Position numbers and translations under genes: made by a program | Assembly (NCBI GenBank): GCA_010015745.1 | Contig: ML978255.1 | Span: 1 to 64,000, forward strand | Origin: Setomelanomma holmii | Lineage: Eukaryota > Ascomycota > Dothideomycetes > Pleosporales > Phaeosphaeriaceae | DNA length: 64,000 nt | Direction of reading: 5' to 3' | Notes under the pieces: model-generated | Databases searched by the model: none | The model's input: the letters and a program-made list of their open reading frames with translations, nothing else | Told to the model about the DNA's origin: nothing | Shown: piece by piece, positions 1-10,706 of the stretch | How the letters are laid out: each line of letters starts with the position of its first letter | Numbering within the stretch: position 1 is the first letter of the stretch

Positions 1-28
1 TAACGTACTCTACCATCGAGTGGGTCAA
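1..28 (+). repeat. Left terminal inverted repeat of element 1
   Basis: 28 bases identical to the reverse complement of 1809-1836. Just inside it, a 17-bp unit (CATCGAGTGGGTCAACC) is repeated in tandem at 13-29 and 30-46, probably a pair of transposase-binding sites. The right end has only one copy. Confidence 0.9.
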
Positions 29-1808
29 CCCATCGAGTGGGTCAGTTTCTGCCAAGACCACCCACTCCCTCATCAACGCGACATGCCTTAACAACAGTAC
101 GCGCAATTATCTAACAGAGAAGGCAGAACCTAGCTTGCCCTTTCTGCCTATACTACACGCTAATTTCGAAGCCTCCAACGCGCTGCTGAGGTGTTTAATG
201 TATCTTATATATTATTAACTTGCTGATACTACAGAATTACGCATCACCTTAGAACTCACAACACCTAACATAAGCTTACTGCAACTGAAGAGTAGACAGT
301 TGTCTAATATATACTCAACCTCAATTCGTAAAGATTTGCGCCCTAGCTGTGCAAGGTGGCAGATATGGCTGATAAAGTGCTTAGTGTACGCAGTAGTGAG
401 CTAGTTAGCAAATATTAGGCTAAGAGATTTGTAACGCGTTCAGATAAGCTCAAGATAGCGTTTAATTAAGCAAAGGATCGACAGAGAATACTCTAGGAGG
501 ATCTAGAGATAATTAGCGCGTGGTTCAAGCTAGTAGAGGACACTAAAGCCAAGTACAGCATCTATAACAACAACGTGCATAACTTTAACAAGACTAGCTT
601 CTAGATAGGCGTCATTAGCTTAATGAAGGTCGTCACAGGTGCAGAGAGACGTGCTCAGCTAGAGCTTGTTCAGCCAGGCAATCACAAGTGGGTTACAGTC
701 ATCTAGAGCATCTGCTCGGCTAGAAATGCGACCCCGCCTTTCATCATCTACAAAGGATGCATCCACTTCTCTGCATAGTACAAGGAGACAGATATACTGC
801 ATAATTAGAAGCTCTCAGTCTCTAAGAACGGCTAGACTAACAACGCGCTTGGTCTTAAGTGGTTGAAGCACTTTAACAAGCATACAAAGGCGCGTTAGGT
901 AGAGGGGTATAGGCTGCTTATTTTAGACGGCTATAAGAGCTATCTGAACCAGGATTTCCAGGACTACTGCCTTGAACATAAGATTCTCACCCTCTGCATG
1001 CTACCTCACTTATCGCACGTCCTTCAGCTGCTTAATGTAGTCTGCTTCTTGCTGTTGAAGCGTAAGTACTCCTAACGCGTCAGAGACTTAGTACGCTGAC
1101 GTGTCTTCTATATTAATAAGGAAGGCTTCCTACCAGCCTTTAGAGATGCGTTTTTCAACGTGTTTACAGAGGCTAATTGCCAAAAGGCCTTTAAGGCGTT
1201 AGGTCTAGTCTCTATCAACGCGCAGGTAGTGTTAGGTTGCCTTGAAGTCTGGTTGTGTACCCTACCAGCACCTCTACTATAGGAAACGCTATAGCAGTCA
1301 AAGACACTAAGCAATACACACAAGTTTAGATCCCAGTCAAGGCTAGTAATTAACTCCTTCACTTAGTCACCTGTTACAGCTTAGGCTAGCTTCTCCCAGC
1401 TTATAAAAGGTGGTGAACTGATGCTGCACAGAAACGCGCTTCAAGCAGCCTAGATTTCTGAGCTTAAAGAGCAATTAGCAGTGATGACTAAGAGGGAAAC
1501 GCGCAAACGTAAGCGGATCCAGCAAGGTGGCACAATAGAGTATGGTGAGGCAGCAGCCTAGGTAGCCGCAGAGGCCTCTGTGGCTGCTGGGCGGTCTAAG
1601 AAGGCTCGTGGTGGTGGTGATCAAGAAAGAGTCTAACCAACTACATGGCGCTGTAGGAACTGCAGCAGGACTGGGCACAACGCGTGAACGTGCAAAAAAG
1701 ATGCTGAGATATCTTCTAAGTTAGATGCGAGCACAATATATATAGGTTTCTTGTTTAACAGCAATGAAATTGAAGAGTTGTAACGTAAGTTGGTTGCGCC
1801 AAGAAAAA

Positions 1809-1836
1809 TTGACCCACTCGATGGTAGAGTACGTTA
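1809..1836 (-). repeat. Right terminal inverted repeat of element 1
   Basis: Perfect inverted copy of bases 1-28, ending in GTACGTTA. It marks the right border of the first transposon. Confidence 0.9.
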
Positions 1837-2086
1837 GATTAAGTATTCTTAAAATCTATTAGAATAGTAACTTAGCTATATATTCTTAGAGAGAGTAGTT
1901 ATAATATTAGAAATAGACTAACTAGTATAGAATTATAGTTAAGGCTACTCTATTATATATATATAAGCTAAATAGCTTGGTAGAATAGTAAGTAGAATAA
2001 GAGCTTATTACTAAATAAACTAATTAAGATACGCAGTAGTATAAGTCTATCTAAGAATCTTTTGTCTAAGACTATAAATATAGTAG
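1837..2086. other. AT-rich spacer between two transposons
   Basis: Very AT-rich sequence with many TA dinucleotides and no open frame, as expected for RIP-modified non-coding DNA. Nothing else recognised. Confidence 0.6.
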
Positions 2087-3798
2087 TAACGTGTTTTCTA
2101 TGTGAGCGGGCTACCTAAGCAAGAGAGCTACGCTTCTCTACTAACACGCCTGCGCAGCGACGCTGCGCAACACTACAATAGTATTTTGTACTGTACGCAA
2201 TAGTATATTATACTTCAGAATCATTATCTGCATTCTCTATTTCTACTGTACAGATGCAGAAGTTATGCCTAATCTCGCTGCAACGGCTACAGCGCCTCTT
2301 AGTGCGCACTCTCTTCGCAGGCGTCTCACTCTTCTTATGACTACTACCTGCCTTTTGCAGCAATTAAGTTAGATACCTTACTAACTATTAGAGTCTTCTC
2401 TACCTGTACGTACTGCTACTTACAGCCCTTACTCTTTGTGAGCTCTTTAATAGCGCTTTGCATGCGCGCCTGTTTCTTCTGTAGTAACACTATATTATGT
2501 GCTTTCTGCTAAGCGCCTTTGCTTAGCTGTCTAACTTGTTTATCTAAAATACTTGCAGAGAAACCTAAGCGCCTTTGCATTCTCTGTGAAATAAGCGTTA
2601 ATTGCGTCTCTACTTTGTAGGCGTTGCGCGGTGTTTTCGCTAACTAAGCGACGTCGTTCTGTTGTAGTAGAGTTAGCATACGTAACCTTACGTTAAGGCT
2701 AGATAGCACCGCTTCTAGGTTAAGTAGAGTTAGTCTAGCGCCTCTAAATTTTGCACAAGCGTTCTTCTTAGTAAACGTTAGCTTGTAGGCAGTTTTAAAG
2801 GCTAGGAGAAAGGTTTCTTTACTAATATAGTAGATGTAGTTGCGCGCTAAGACTAATATGCTGTTACTGTAACTACGCTTTAACAGCGAGAAGTAAGCAA
2901 CGTTAAGAGGTTGCAGTAAGTGCGATAAGTAAGGCAGTATACAGAGAGTAATAATCTTGTTCTTCTTGCAGTACTTCTAGAAATTAAGTAAGCAATAGCT
3001 CTCGTGGCCGTCAATAATAAGCAATCTATACGCTCCTACAGGCTTCGCATGCGTATCAAAGTGTTTAAGCTAGGCAAGCGCTAGATTATTGCTTGTCTAG
3101 CTATTTGGGCTAACTTAGATAACCCAGTCGCATAGTATACCTAGCTCACACTAGGTAGAGATAAGAACCTTGCCCACAAAGATAATAAAGAGTAGGATAC
3201 GCTTCTCTGTTGCTCTGACGCCTTGTACTAGATTAACCTACTTGCGATTGCTAGGCTGTAGTTTCTTCACTTTCCTAGGTTTCTCTAAGCCCGTTACTAC
3301 AAGCTGAGGCATAATCTTGCCTATTAGAAAGCCTAACTTATTAAAGTTCCAGGTATTCTTATCTACGATACTATATTTCGCTTTCATTAATTGAACAAGC
3401 TTAAACTAGAGCTAGACAAGCGCTAGGTTCTCGCAGGCAGCTCGCTAGCGATTATACAGACAGCTCTAGCGCTTCTTAAGCTTAGGTTTACGCTTAACAA
3501 AGTTGTCAACCTAGTGTTTGCTAACAGGCTTTCTACCTCGCTCTCTTAGCAGTCTATTAGCTCTATCTCGTACAAGAGCCTTCGTTAGCAGTACGCTACG
3601 TAGACTTGCGTTAAGTACACGCTGTAGAACTACCTCCTCTTCTAGCTTTGTAGGGCGCTTTGAGTTCAGTTCGCAATCGCTTTGTAGGCGTTTTCTAGCG
3701 CGTTAGTCTTATATCGTTGTTTAGAGGGCGTTGTAGATATCTGCAGCGCGTCTAATGCTTTGTATTTGCTTTAATTTAATATTAGCGATAGCAATATA

Positions 3799-6635
3799 TA
3801 ACGTACCCCACAAGCGAGTGGCTCACACAAGCGAGTGGCCCACCCCGCCAAGCCCTCACCAAAATCTGCCGTCTCACACAGTAGAAACGCGATGTCTTAA
3901 CCACCTAACCAGCTACCAGCTTCAAAAGAGGCTTGATTGCAGCTTGCGCTTCTAGCTATCAAACAAGACGTGAATCTCTCTAAACCACGCGCTGCTGACA
4001 TCTACGAGGTCCCTTGAAAGACGCTCAGCCGACGACGCGCTGGAGTCACATTTCGAGGCGATTGTATGCCCAACTTGCGGAATCTCTGTACAACTGAAGA
4101 GGAGGTGATTGTTCAGCATATACTTGATCTCGCTAAGCGAGGATTCCTGCTCTAGCTTGACGCTGTAAAGGATATAGCCAATCTACTGCGCAAGGAGCGT
4201 GGCTAACAGTTGGTAGGCGTTAACTAGGCTGGAAACTTCGTCAAACGTTGCGATAAGCTTGAAGTTAAGTTCAATCGCAAGTACGACTACAAGAGAGCTC
4301 CCTGCGAGGATCCTAAGGCTGTACAAGGCTGGTTCCGACTTGTAGAGAATACGAAGGCCAAGTACAGTAGTATCCTTGATAAGGATACCTGCAACTTTGA
4401 CAAGTCTGGCTTCATGATAGGCATGATATCGACTAGAGCAGTAGTTACAGGCTCTGAGCGTTGAGGACGGCTGAAGACAGTACAGCAGGATAATCAAGAG
4501 TAGACTACAGTAATCTAGGGTATAAACGCAACTAGATGGGCAATCCCACCCTTTGCCATCTTCTAGGGCAAGAACCACCTCTCTGCCTGGTACCAGGAGG
4601 AGAACCTACCGTCTGATTAGGTTATTGCAGTCTGAGAACGGCTGGATGACAAATAAGCTTGGTCTGTAGTAGGTGAAGCACTTTGACGCTTGTACAAAAA
4701 AATGCACTTTTAGCACAGTATGTTTGCTTATTGTTGACGGCCACAAGAGCTATAACTCGCTTGATTTCTAGCAGTACTGCAAGGAGAACAAGATTATCAC
4801 TCTCTGTATGCCTCCTCACTCGTTGCACCTCCTGCAGCCTCTTGATGTAGGTTGTTTCTTGCTGTTGAAGAAGGCGTATAGACGCCACGCTAAGAACTTA
4901 ATGCGCAACTAGATTAACTACATTACTAAACTTGAGTTCTTAACCTGCTTTAATGCTGCTTTTAAGGACTTAATTACTAGAAGCAATATCTAGGGAGGCT
5001 TTTAAGGGGCTAGCTAAGTTCTACTTAACCTAGAGGCAGTAATATTAAAGCTTGACGCCTGTCTTTGTACGCCTACACTACCTACTATTAACAACGCTTC
5101 TTAGGTGTCAAAAACCCTAAGCAATATCCTAGAATTTAGGTCGCGATTGAAGCTGATTTAAGATGCGCGCGGCGCAGGCCAGGTTGGGCAGAGGTGGCCA
5201 GCCAACTTTGTCAGGCGTACAGACTCTCTCAAAACACGTTTCAATCAAGCGTACGATAGGCAGAGAGCTCTCTGCGAGGACCCTGTGTTAATTAGGAGCT
5301 GGTTTGAGCTTGTAGATCAGATAAAGGCCAAGTACAGCATCTGCGATAAGGACGTCTATAACTTTAATAAGGCTGGCTTTATAATAAGAAAGATCACGAC
5401 TTAGCTCGTCATGACAGAGTCAGAGAGGAGAGGGCGGCTAAAGGCTGTCCAGCCTAGGAATCGCGAGTGGACGACGGTGATCCAAGGAATCAACGCTGCT
5501 GGCTGGGCTATCCTACTGTTCATCATCTTTGCCAGCCAGCATCACCTGTCTGCCTGGTACGAGGAGGATATACCACGCGACTGGGCTATCGCTGTCAGCG
5601 ACAATGGCTGGACGAATAATGAGCTTAGAGTTGAGTGGCTAAAGCACTTTATTAAGCATACAGATAGCAAGGTAGTTAGGGCGCGTAGGCTGCTTATCCT
5701 TAATAGCTATGAGAGCTACCACTCTCTTGAGTTTTGAGAGCTCTGCAAGGAGAACGATATCTACACACTCTGCATGCCGCCTTACTCATCGCATCTGCTG
5801 TAGCCTCTTAATGTTGGCTGCTTCTCGCCGTTGAAGCGCGCCTACAGCTGTGAGATTGAGGCACTAATCCGCCACCACATGAACCACATCATGAAGCTGG
5901 AATTTCTGCCAGCCTTTAAGGCAGCCTTTAAGCAACTATTTACGTTAGCTAATATCTGCTCAGCCTTTTAAGGCGCAGGCCTTGTTCCTTTCTAGCCAGA
6001 CGTTGTTCTATCAGAGCTGGATGTGCAGCTTCGTACGCCTTCACCAGCCGCTCTGCCAGAGGCCGTCTAGGAGGCTCGTACGCCGACCAACGTACGTGAG
6101 GCCGACCAAAGTACGTGAGCTTGAGGCTCAATCAACGTTAATACGCGATCGCGTGCGGCGGCACAAGAGCTCGTCGCCAGCCTCAATTATTGAGGCAACT
6201 AGCCAGCTCAAGAAAGGAGCAGAGGTGATGATGCTCTCAGCTAAGCTAATGCGCGATCAGATCACCACCCTTAAGAGAGCTAACGAGGCAGCAACAAAGC
6301 GCAGGCAGCGCAAAAAGAAGCGAATACAGAAGAAGGGGGTCTTAACAAAGAGGGAGGGAGAGGATATACTTGCCTAGAAGGAGGCTGGCTAGCAGATAGA
6401 GCGTGAACAGCGTCAGGGTGGAGGGCAATCAGGCCTCAGCCGCCAGGCTCTAGCGCGCTGCAAGAGGTGCAGAGAGACTGGGCATAACTCACATACGTGT
6501 AAAAAAGATACTATAGATACTGCTTAATCTACTGTATCAATAACTATAGATTACCTCATATTGTGGTGGAGATGCACGCCTGTAGAGGTGCGCAGAGTTG
6601 GTGGGGTGGCCCGCTCGCTTGCCAACTACATTATA
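3799..6635 (+). mobile_element. Chimeric pogo/Fot1-like element nested in element 2
   Basis: The left end TAACGTACCCCACAAGCGAG begins at 3799; an imperfect counterpart (GGCCCGCTCGCTTGCCAACTACATTA) ends near 6633. The insert is about 2.84 kb, roughly 1 kb longer than its relatives. It holds two transposase copies head to tail. Copy A (about 3890-5160) has an N-terminus, an HTH region and the DDE blocks LLIVDGHKSY and PPHSLHLLQPLDVGCF, then stops before its C-terminal tail. Copy B (about 5161-6525) begins inside the HTH region (VGQRWPANFVRR) and runs to a CCHC knuckle CKRCRETGHNSHTC (about 6463-6504). Copy B is less damaged and keeps open stretches at 5411-5737 and 5982-6377. This looks like unequal recombination between related copies, or one element landing in another. 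Confidence 0.75.
3808..3843 (+). repeat. Tandem 17-bp subterminal repeats, chimeric element
   Basis: CAAGCGAGTGGCTCACA is followed directly by CAAGCGAGTGGCCCACC just inside the left TIR. Both length and core match the subterminal units of element 1, suggesting conserved transposase-binding iterons. Confidence 0.75.
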
Positions 6636-6703
6636 TAACTTTTGCGCGTTGCCTTGTTGAGGCATAACGCGTCGTCGCTGCGCAGGCGTATTAGCAGAGA
6701 ACA

Positions 6704-6754
6704 GTAGCTAAATCGCTTAGGTAGCTAATTCGTTTAGGTAGCTAATTCGCATAG
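6704..6754 (-). repeat. Three tandem 17-bp subterminal repeats, element 2
   Basis: Three consecutive 17-bp units (GTAGCTAAATCGCTTAG, GTAGCTAATTCGTTTAG, GTAGCTAATTCGCATAG) lie directly inside the TIR of element 2. In the element's orientation they resemble the CGAGTGGGTCA-type units of the other two elements. Confidence 0.8.
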
Positions 6755-6765
6755 AAAACACGTTA

Positions 6766-7344
6766 TATAAATAAATATATATTTAAGTTCTAGCTTAATA
6801 TACTCTAGTCTAGTTCTAAAGATAGAGTTTAGAGTTAAGTAAGAATACTAAATTCTCTTTTCTTCATAACGTCTATTATACTAGATCTAATCTAGTAATT
6901 CTTAGTTGTCTAGAAAGATCTAAGATACTACTTTCTAATAAATTAAAAATTAATTTAATAGGCTTAGTATAGTAAGAGTTATTAAAAAAATAAGAAAAGA
7001 ATAATTACGCAGCTAGCTCGCTCGTGTAGCTCATCTATAAGGTACGTTAATTTTGGAGAAGTTATTAGAAATAGAAGATAATTAAGAATTTCGTAGTATT
7101 AGATAGAAATGTGAGGCATATTGTGAGCAGGCACTTGAGGTAGAACGAGGGTTGTATTGGGACGAATCCTTGAGGAGCAATCAAGGCTTCAGAGGAGATG
7201 TTATACTACATAGCACGTAACCCGTGAGCTCTTGGCCCTCGGTTACTCCGGGGGAGATCCTACGGATCTTCGTAATGGGCAAATAGTCGTGACAAAAAAG
7301 CTCGCTTGTAAGGTACATTACTACTATTGTCTACGACAATTGCC
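6766..7344. other. AT-rich flank with two orphan right-end TIR-like sequences
   Basis: 6766-7010 is AT-rich with no open frame. Sequences resembling right ends of the 3799 family lie at about 7014-7049 (ending GGTACGTTA) and 7300-7320 (CTCGCTTGTAAGGTACATTA). No left partners are visible in the window. They may be solo ends of older insertions, or the right borders of elements whose left ends lie before base 1. GC content rises after about 7080 towards the first host gene. Confidence 0.5.
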
Positions 7345-8892
7345 TTAGATAGACTCTAGTGTGTCTGGCGGCAAAGATTGGTTGTATAGAGAGCTAGCAA
7401 CTTTCCACTTTTCTAGTCGTTCATGCAACTCCGAAAGACCTCTTCTTCTCTTGTGGCCAGTATTGCTTACAGCGACATGGTTTCGAGCCCAGCGCTTGAG
7501 TCGTGATAACACTTCAACGACTACAGGTGGCAATCCACCCAGCTGTTGGTTAGACGTACCATTACCCTGCGTGAGTATGTCGATGGTGGTTCTGGCTCGA
7601 GAGATCTGAGGATTCAAAGATTGGCCGTATACAGTGTCGCGGAAGGATGTGAGTGCTAGCAATCCACGAATGGCTAAGTCAGTATACGCCTCGCATCCAC
7701 AAAGGTCAGTGATACTGACCAATATTGCGCATGAGCAAGATATCGCCTACCCTCATGTGCTTCAGTCTCTGCAACAGGACCTGTTGCACGTTGGCTTGGT
7801 CGTTGCTGAAATCGCGAGGTGGACGGAGCCAGATTGATATCTTGAATGCTGGACTTGTATCGTCGGCCACCGTTATTTCATATAGATCCATTTTGTAGCC
7901 ACTTTTCCGAACAAAGATCTCGCGACGCTCAGGATGCGTCATGAGAACGCAAACTACATTCCGTGTCGGGGTTTGCGGGTAGATTGAGCGAAGGTACTGC
8001 GCACTGGGAATGGAGTCGAGTGCCTTGACATCCATTGTTGGTGAAACATCTACAGCTGTGCTTGGTCCTTCATGTATACTTGGACTACTCGAATTTGATG
8101 TGCTGGAGTCGAACGAAGTCGTGAGAAAGGACGAAGGGGAAATGGCTTGGTCGGCTGTGGCGTCCTTTGCGATTTGTGACGAAAGCAATGTGTCGTGAAA
8201 GATCAGTGAATGCTGCAGGAAATCATCTGCTGCTACAGGCTGGCCCGTAGTTCCCATGGTTGTCTCGTTCCACGTAGTGTCTACCTCTAGGAATGTGGAA
8301 GTCTGCTGGACACCAGGCATTGACAGGGACATCTCCGTGTCGCTCAAGCGGCGACCACTGCCTGCAAGGTAGGGTTGTGACCATCCTGTGCGTAAGGCTT
8401 CGTGCGTAGACCCAAGGCGCCGCCATCTCAATGTCCTTGCGTCACTGCTCTCAGGCGAATTTTGCGTAGGTGCGTTGTGGAAAGTGCACCAGTCTGGCGC
8501 GAGCAGGCTGTCATCGTGGAAGTCTAGGTGATTTGGGAGAGGCGCTCCATTCAGTGTCTTGAGTCTCATTGGTTGTCAGGATATCGACGCGTGCTCCCGT
8601 GACTTGCAACAGGTAAGAAGTTGTTGAAGAAAACGCCGAGAGGCTCGGAGAAGGCGGATATGTGACTATGAAGTGCTGTTAAGTCCGCACGGCCATTGCA
8701 CTTACTCGGCTCCAGCAATTCACCGAAGGCAGCGACTGGGCTTACAAAAGGCTGTTGTAAGCGGCATTCAAGAATTTTGCTGAGCCGTTGCACACATACT
8801 CTTGCCGTGCTTGAGTCTGGCCAAAGAAAGGTACCGGCACTGTCTATATCCTTCAGTTGAGGCTGCGCGTCATCCCGAAGCCGCGCCCACAT
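7345..8892 (-). CDS. Hypothetical protein with OB-fold-like domain
   Basis: A three-exon minus-strand model: 8892-8611, 8557-7720 and 7655-7345, giving about 476 aa. The second intron (7719-7656) has a GTCAGT donor, an ACTGAC branch-like motif and a CTAG acceptor, and splicing joins RNI to ALTSFRDTVYGQSL in frame. The first intron (8610-8558, GTTGCA donor) is less certain. Residues about 290-400 have the alternating pattern of an OB-fold (NVVCVLMTHPERREIFV, then YEITVADDTSPAFKISIWL, then RVGDILLMRNI), the kind found in ssDNA/telomere-binding and shieldin-type proteins. The middle is Ser/Thr-rich and probably disordered. I cannot name an ortholog. Function in single-stranded nucleic acid binding is inference. 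It is divergent to the Aim32 gene, with 57 bp between the start codons. Confidence 0.6.
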
Positions 8893-8949
8893 TCCGCGTA
8901 AGGGCTTGGCAATCTAGTCTCGCCATCTGATTGCAAAGTCGCGGGAGCG
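8893..8949. promoter_or_regulatory. Compact divergent promoter
   Basis: Only 57 bp separate the start codons of the OB-fold-like gene (minus) and the Aim32-like gene (plus). Both 5' leaders and core promoters must lie here or overlap the opposite coding sequence. No TATA box is evident. Confidence 0.55.
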
Positions 8950-10252
8950 ATGGCGCCTACAAAAGCGGCCCACAGGCCCATCAACGCCTACCGAGTGCCT
9001 GCCATGTTCCGCAATTTGTCGTACAAGCTGACTTCGGCGCTTTCGTCGTCCGACGTGGCCACGCTCAAGAAGGAGGAGGGCGGTTTTACCAAGGCGACGC
9101 GGACGGAGCAACTATTCCCCACGACGGACCCCACGGTAGACGGCGACGACTGCCTGCACGACTGCGCGAGCTGCAGTGTCAAGTACCCACGCAAGTTCGA
9201 AATTGACGAGACGGAGGAGCTGTACGGCCACGTCAAGGGATGGAGCACGCACTTGGTCGTCGCGACGGGCAAGACTGACTGGGTGCGCGATGTTTCCGAC
9301 GAGACGGGCAGCATCATGGAGGCTGTGGGCAAGGGCAGCGTGCAGCCCAGTAATGGAGTAAGTAGCATACCCTCTTGATATGTCAAATACTGGCACCCTG
9401 CTTTTGATATATGCCATGCTGACATGACAGAAACTCATGCTCTCCGCGTCCGATATACCCGTCCCTAACCACTCTGACGACTCGTCCATGGTCCTGCTGC
9501 TGCCATCATGGCAGTTTATCGACAACGTCACGCCTGCGAACGTCCCCGAGCTCATCACTAAATTCGTGAACCCGGGCCCGACCAATAGTTCGCCGTTGCC
9601 AAGCCTCACATCCTCGACGCAAGCTTCTTCGCAGTCGGAAGAGGATTCATCCGCCGAGCAACAAACGTTGGACGTGGCTTCCATACCACCCACGATCGCC
9701 ACAGCACCAGCGCTGCAGGCCCGGCCGTGTCCGCACAAGTACCTGATCTTGATGTGCAGTCAGAAGACACGAGATGCACGCTGCGGTCAATCGGCACCAC
9801 TTCTCCGCCGCGAGTTTGAGCGGCTCCTGCGGCCCATGGGACTCTATCGAGATTTGCACGATGAGCGGCCCGGCGGTGTAGGCATATACTTCATCAGCCA
9901 TGTGGGTGGACATAAATTTTCTGCAAACGTCATGGTGTACCGGCATTCATCAGTTATACAACGACCCAAGCACGCCAATGGTGATGCCAACGGACATGCG
10001 AATGGCGTCTCTGAATCGCTTGACAAGTTAAAGATAGAAGACGAGAGGGGGCAGCAGGTGCTTCTGGATGCTGATCAGGAGCACGAAGCTGGGGGCCATG
10101 GCGAGGCAGCACAGTGCATTTGGCTGGCACGAGTGAGGCCTGAGGACTGCGAGAACATCATCCGGTACACAGTACTGCAAGGGAAGGTTGTGAAGCCAGA
10201 AAGACAGTTAAGGGGAGGCTTCGACCGATGTAATCAGATAGCGAGTTGGTAA
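8950..10252 (+). CDS. AIM32: Aim32/Apd1-family thioredoxin-like [2Fe-2S] protein
   Basis: Two exons, 8950-9357 and 9431-10252, with a 73-nt GTAAGT/ACAG intron; about 409 aa. Yeast Aim32 is a mitochondrial matrix/intermembrane-space protein of the sucrase/ferredoxin-like family linked to redox quality control of protein import. Its C-terminal thioredoxin-like ferredoxin domain binds a [2Fe-2S] cluster through two Cys and two His. The same spacing is visible here: CSQKTRDARC (two Cys nine positions apart) and HVGGHK (two His four apart). The N-terminal half has a Cys-rich segment (CLHDCASC) typical of the family. A low-complexity Ser/Thr stretch separates the halves, and an Asn/Gly/His-rich insert follows the His motif. 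The first ATG is followed by a basic, hydroxylated stretch (RPINAYRVPAMFRNLSYK) plausible as a mitochondrial presequence. Confidence 0.88.
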
Positions 10253-10706
10253 TACAAATTACCCAACGTTGGTGTCACCATGATCCTCCTTGCATACCCG
10301 CTCATAGCAGTTACGGTTGCTTGATTCCATGCACTATCGAAAGCTGATCATTTCGCTTGCATATGATTACACTGTTTCCGTTACCAATTAGTCCACAGCC
10401 GCTTCTATACCTCGCCAGCTTTTGATGCCTGCGACGACTACCGCGTACACCCTGTGGAAGCGCGATGTCCGCCTTCTGAGTATCGATCTCAGAATATACC
10501 TATCTGCTATATCTGAAGTTGATCAAAAGCATTCGTTTGCGCAGATCGACTATACGAATCAGCCTACAGATTGGGAATTGTTGAACAAGAAGGTGGTTGA
10601 ACATTGTATGTGATTCTTGATGCGGAGAGAGACAGGCGTAAGGCCTGTTTATATACATGAGAGCGTGCAAACGCTATTGGCGTAGCACGTGATATGAGTG
10701 AAAGGT
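10253..10706. other. Intergenic, no gene seen
   Basis: 3' flank of the Aim32-like gene. A 63-codon plus-strand frame at 10422-10613 has no recognisable features and is not called. Confidence 0.5.

Larger units (their letters stand above)
1..1836 (+). mobile_element. Pogo/Fot1-like DNA transposon, RIP-damaged
   Basis: A TIR-bounded element of about 1.84 kb. Its first 28 bases are the exact reverse complement of bases 1809-1836, and both ends finish in the TA expected as target duplication for Tc1/mariner-pogo elements. Between the ends the plus strand encodes a DDE transposase broken by many TAG/TAA codons. Recognisable blocks are the catalytic segment LILDGYKSY (about 920-950), a degenerate proline/histidine block LCMLPHLSHVLQLLNV (about 990-1040, normally ending LDV), and a C-terminal CCHC zinc knuckle CRNCSRTGHNARTC (about 1650-1700). 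Size, TIR and domain order fit fungal Fot1/pogo elements. The stops fit RIP-type C-to-T change. The window starts exactly at the TIR, so nothing can be said about the left flank. No functional transposase remains. Confidence 0.88.
2087..6765 (-). mobile_element. Second pogo/Fot1-like transposon, split by a nested insertion
   Basis: The ends TAACGTGTTTTCTATG (from 2087) and its reverse complement (to 6765) form a 16-bp perfect TIR. The transposase runs on the minus strand. It starts near 6680 (MPQQGNAQK...), is interrupted by the insertion at about 3799-6635, and continues from 3798 down to about 2230. Without the insertion the element is about 1.84 kb, the same as element 1. Visible blocks include AADIY near the N-terminus, LLIIDGHESY, LCILPYLSHLLQPLNV and a final CCHC knuckle CSRCSEIRHNFCIC near 2290. 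Many W/Q-to-stop changes indicate RIP. The N-terminal reading frame continues across the junction if the target was the TA run GCAATATATAACTTTT. TA repeats make the exact border uncertain by a few bases. Confidence 0.82.

Noticed and set aside
7080..7290. GC-richer segment between orphan TIR ends considered as an LTR fragment
   Set aside because: No TG...CA ends, primer-binding site or matching second copy visible in the window.
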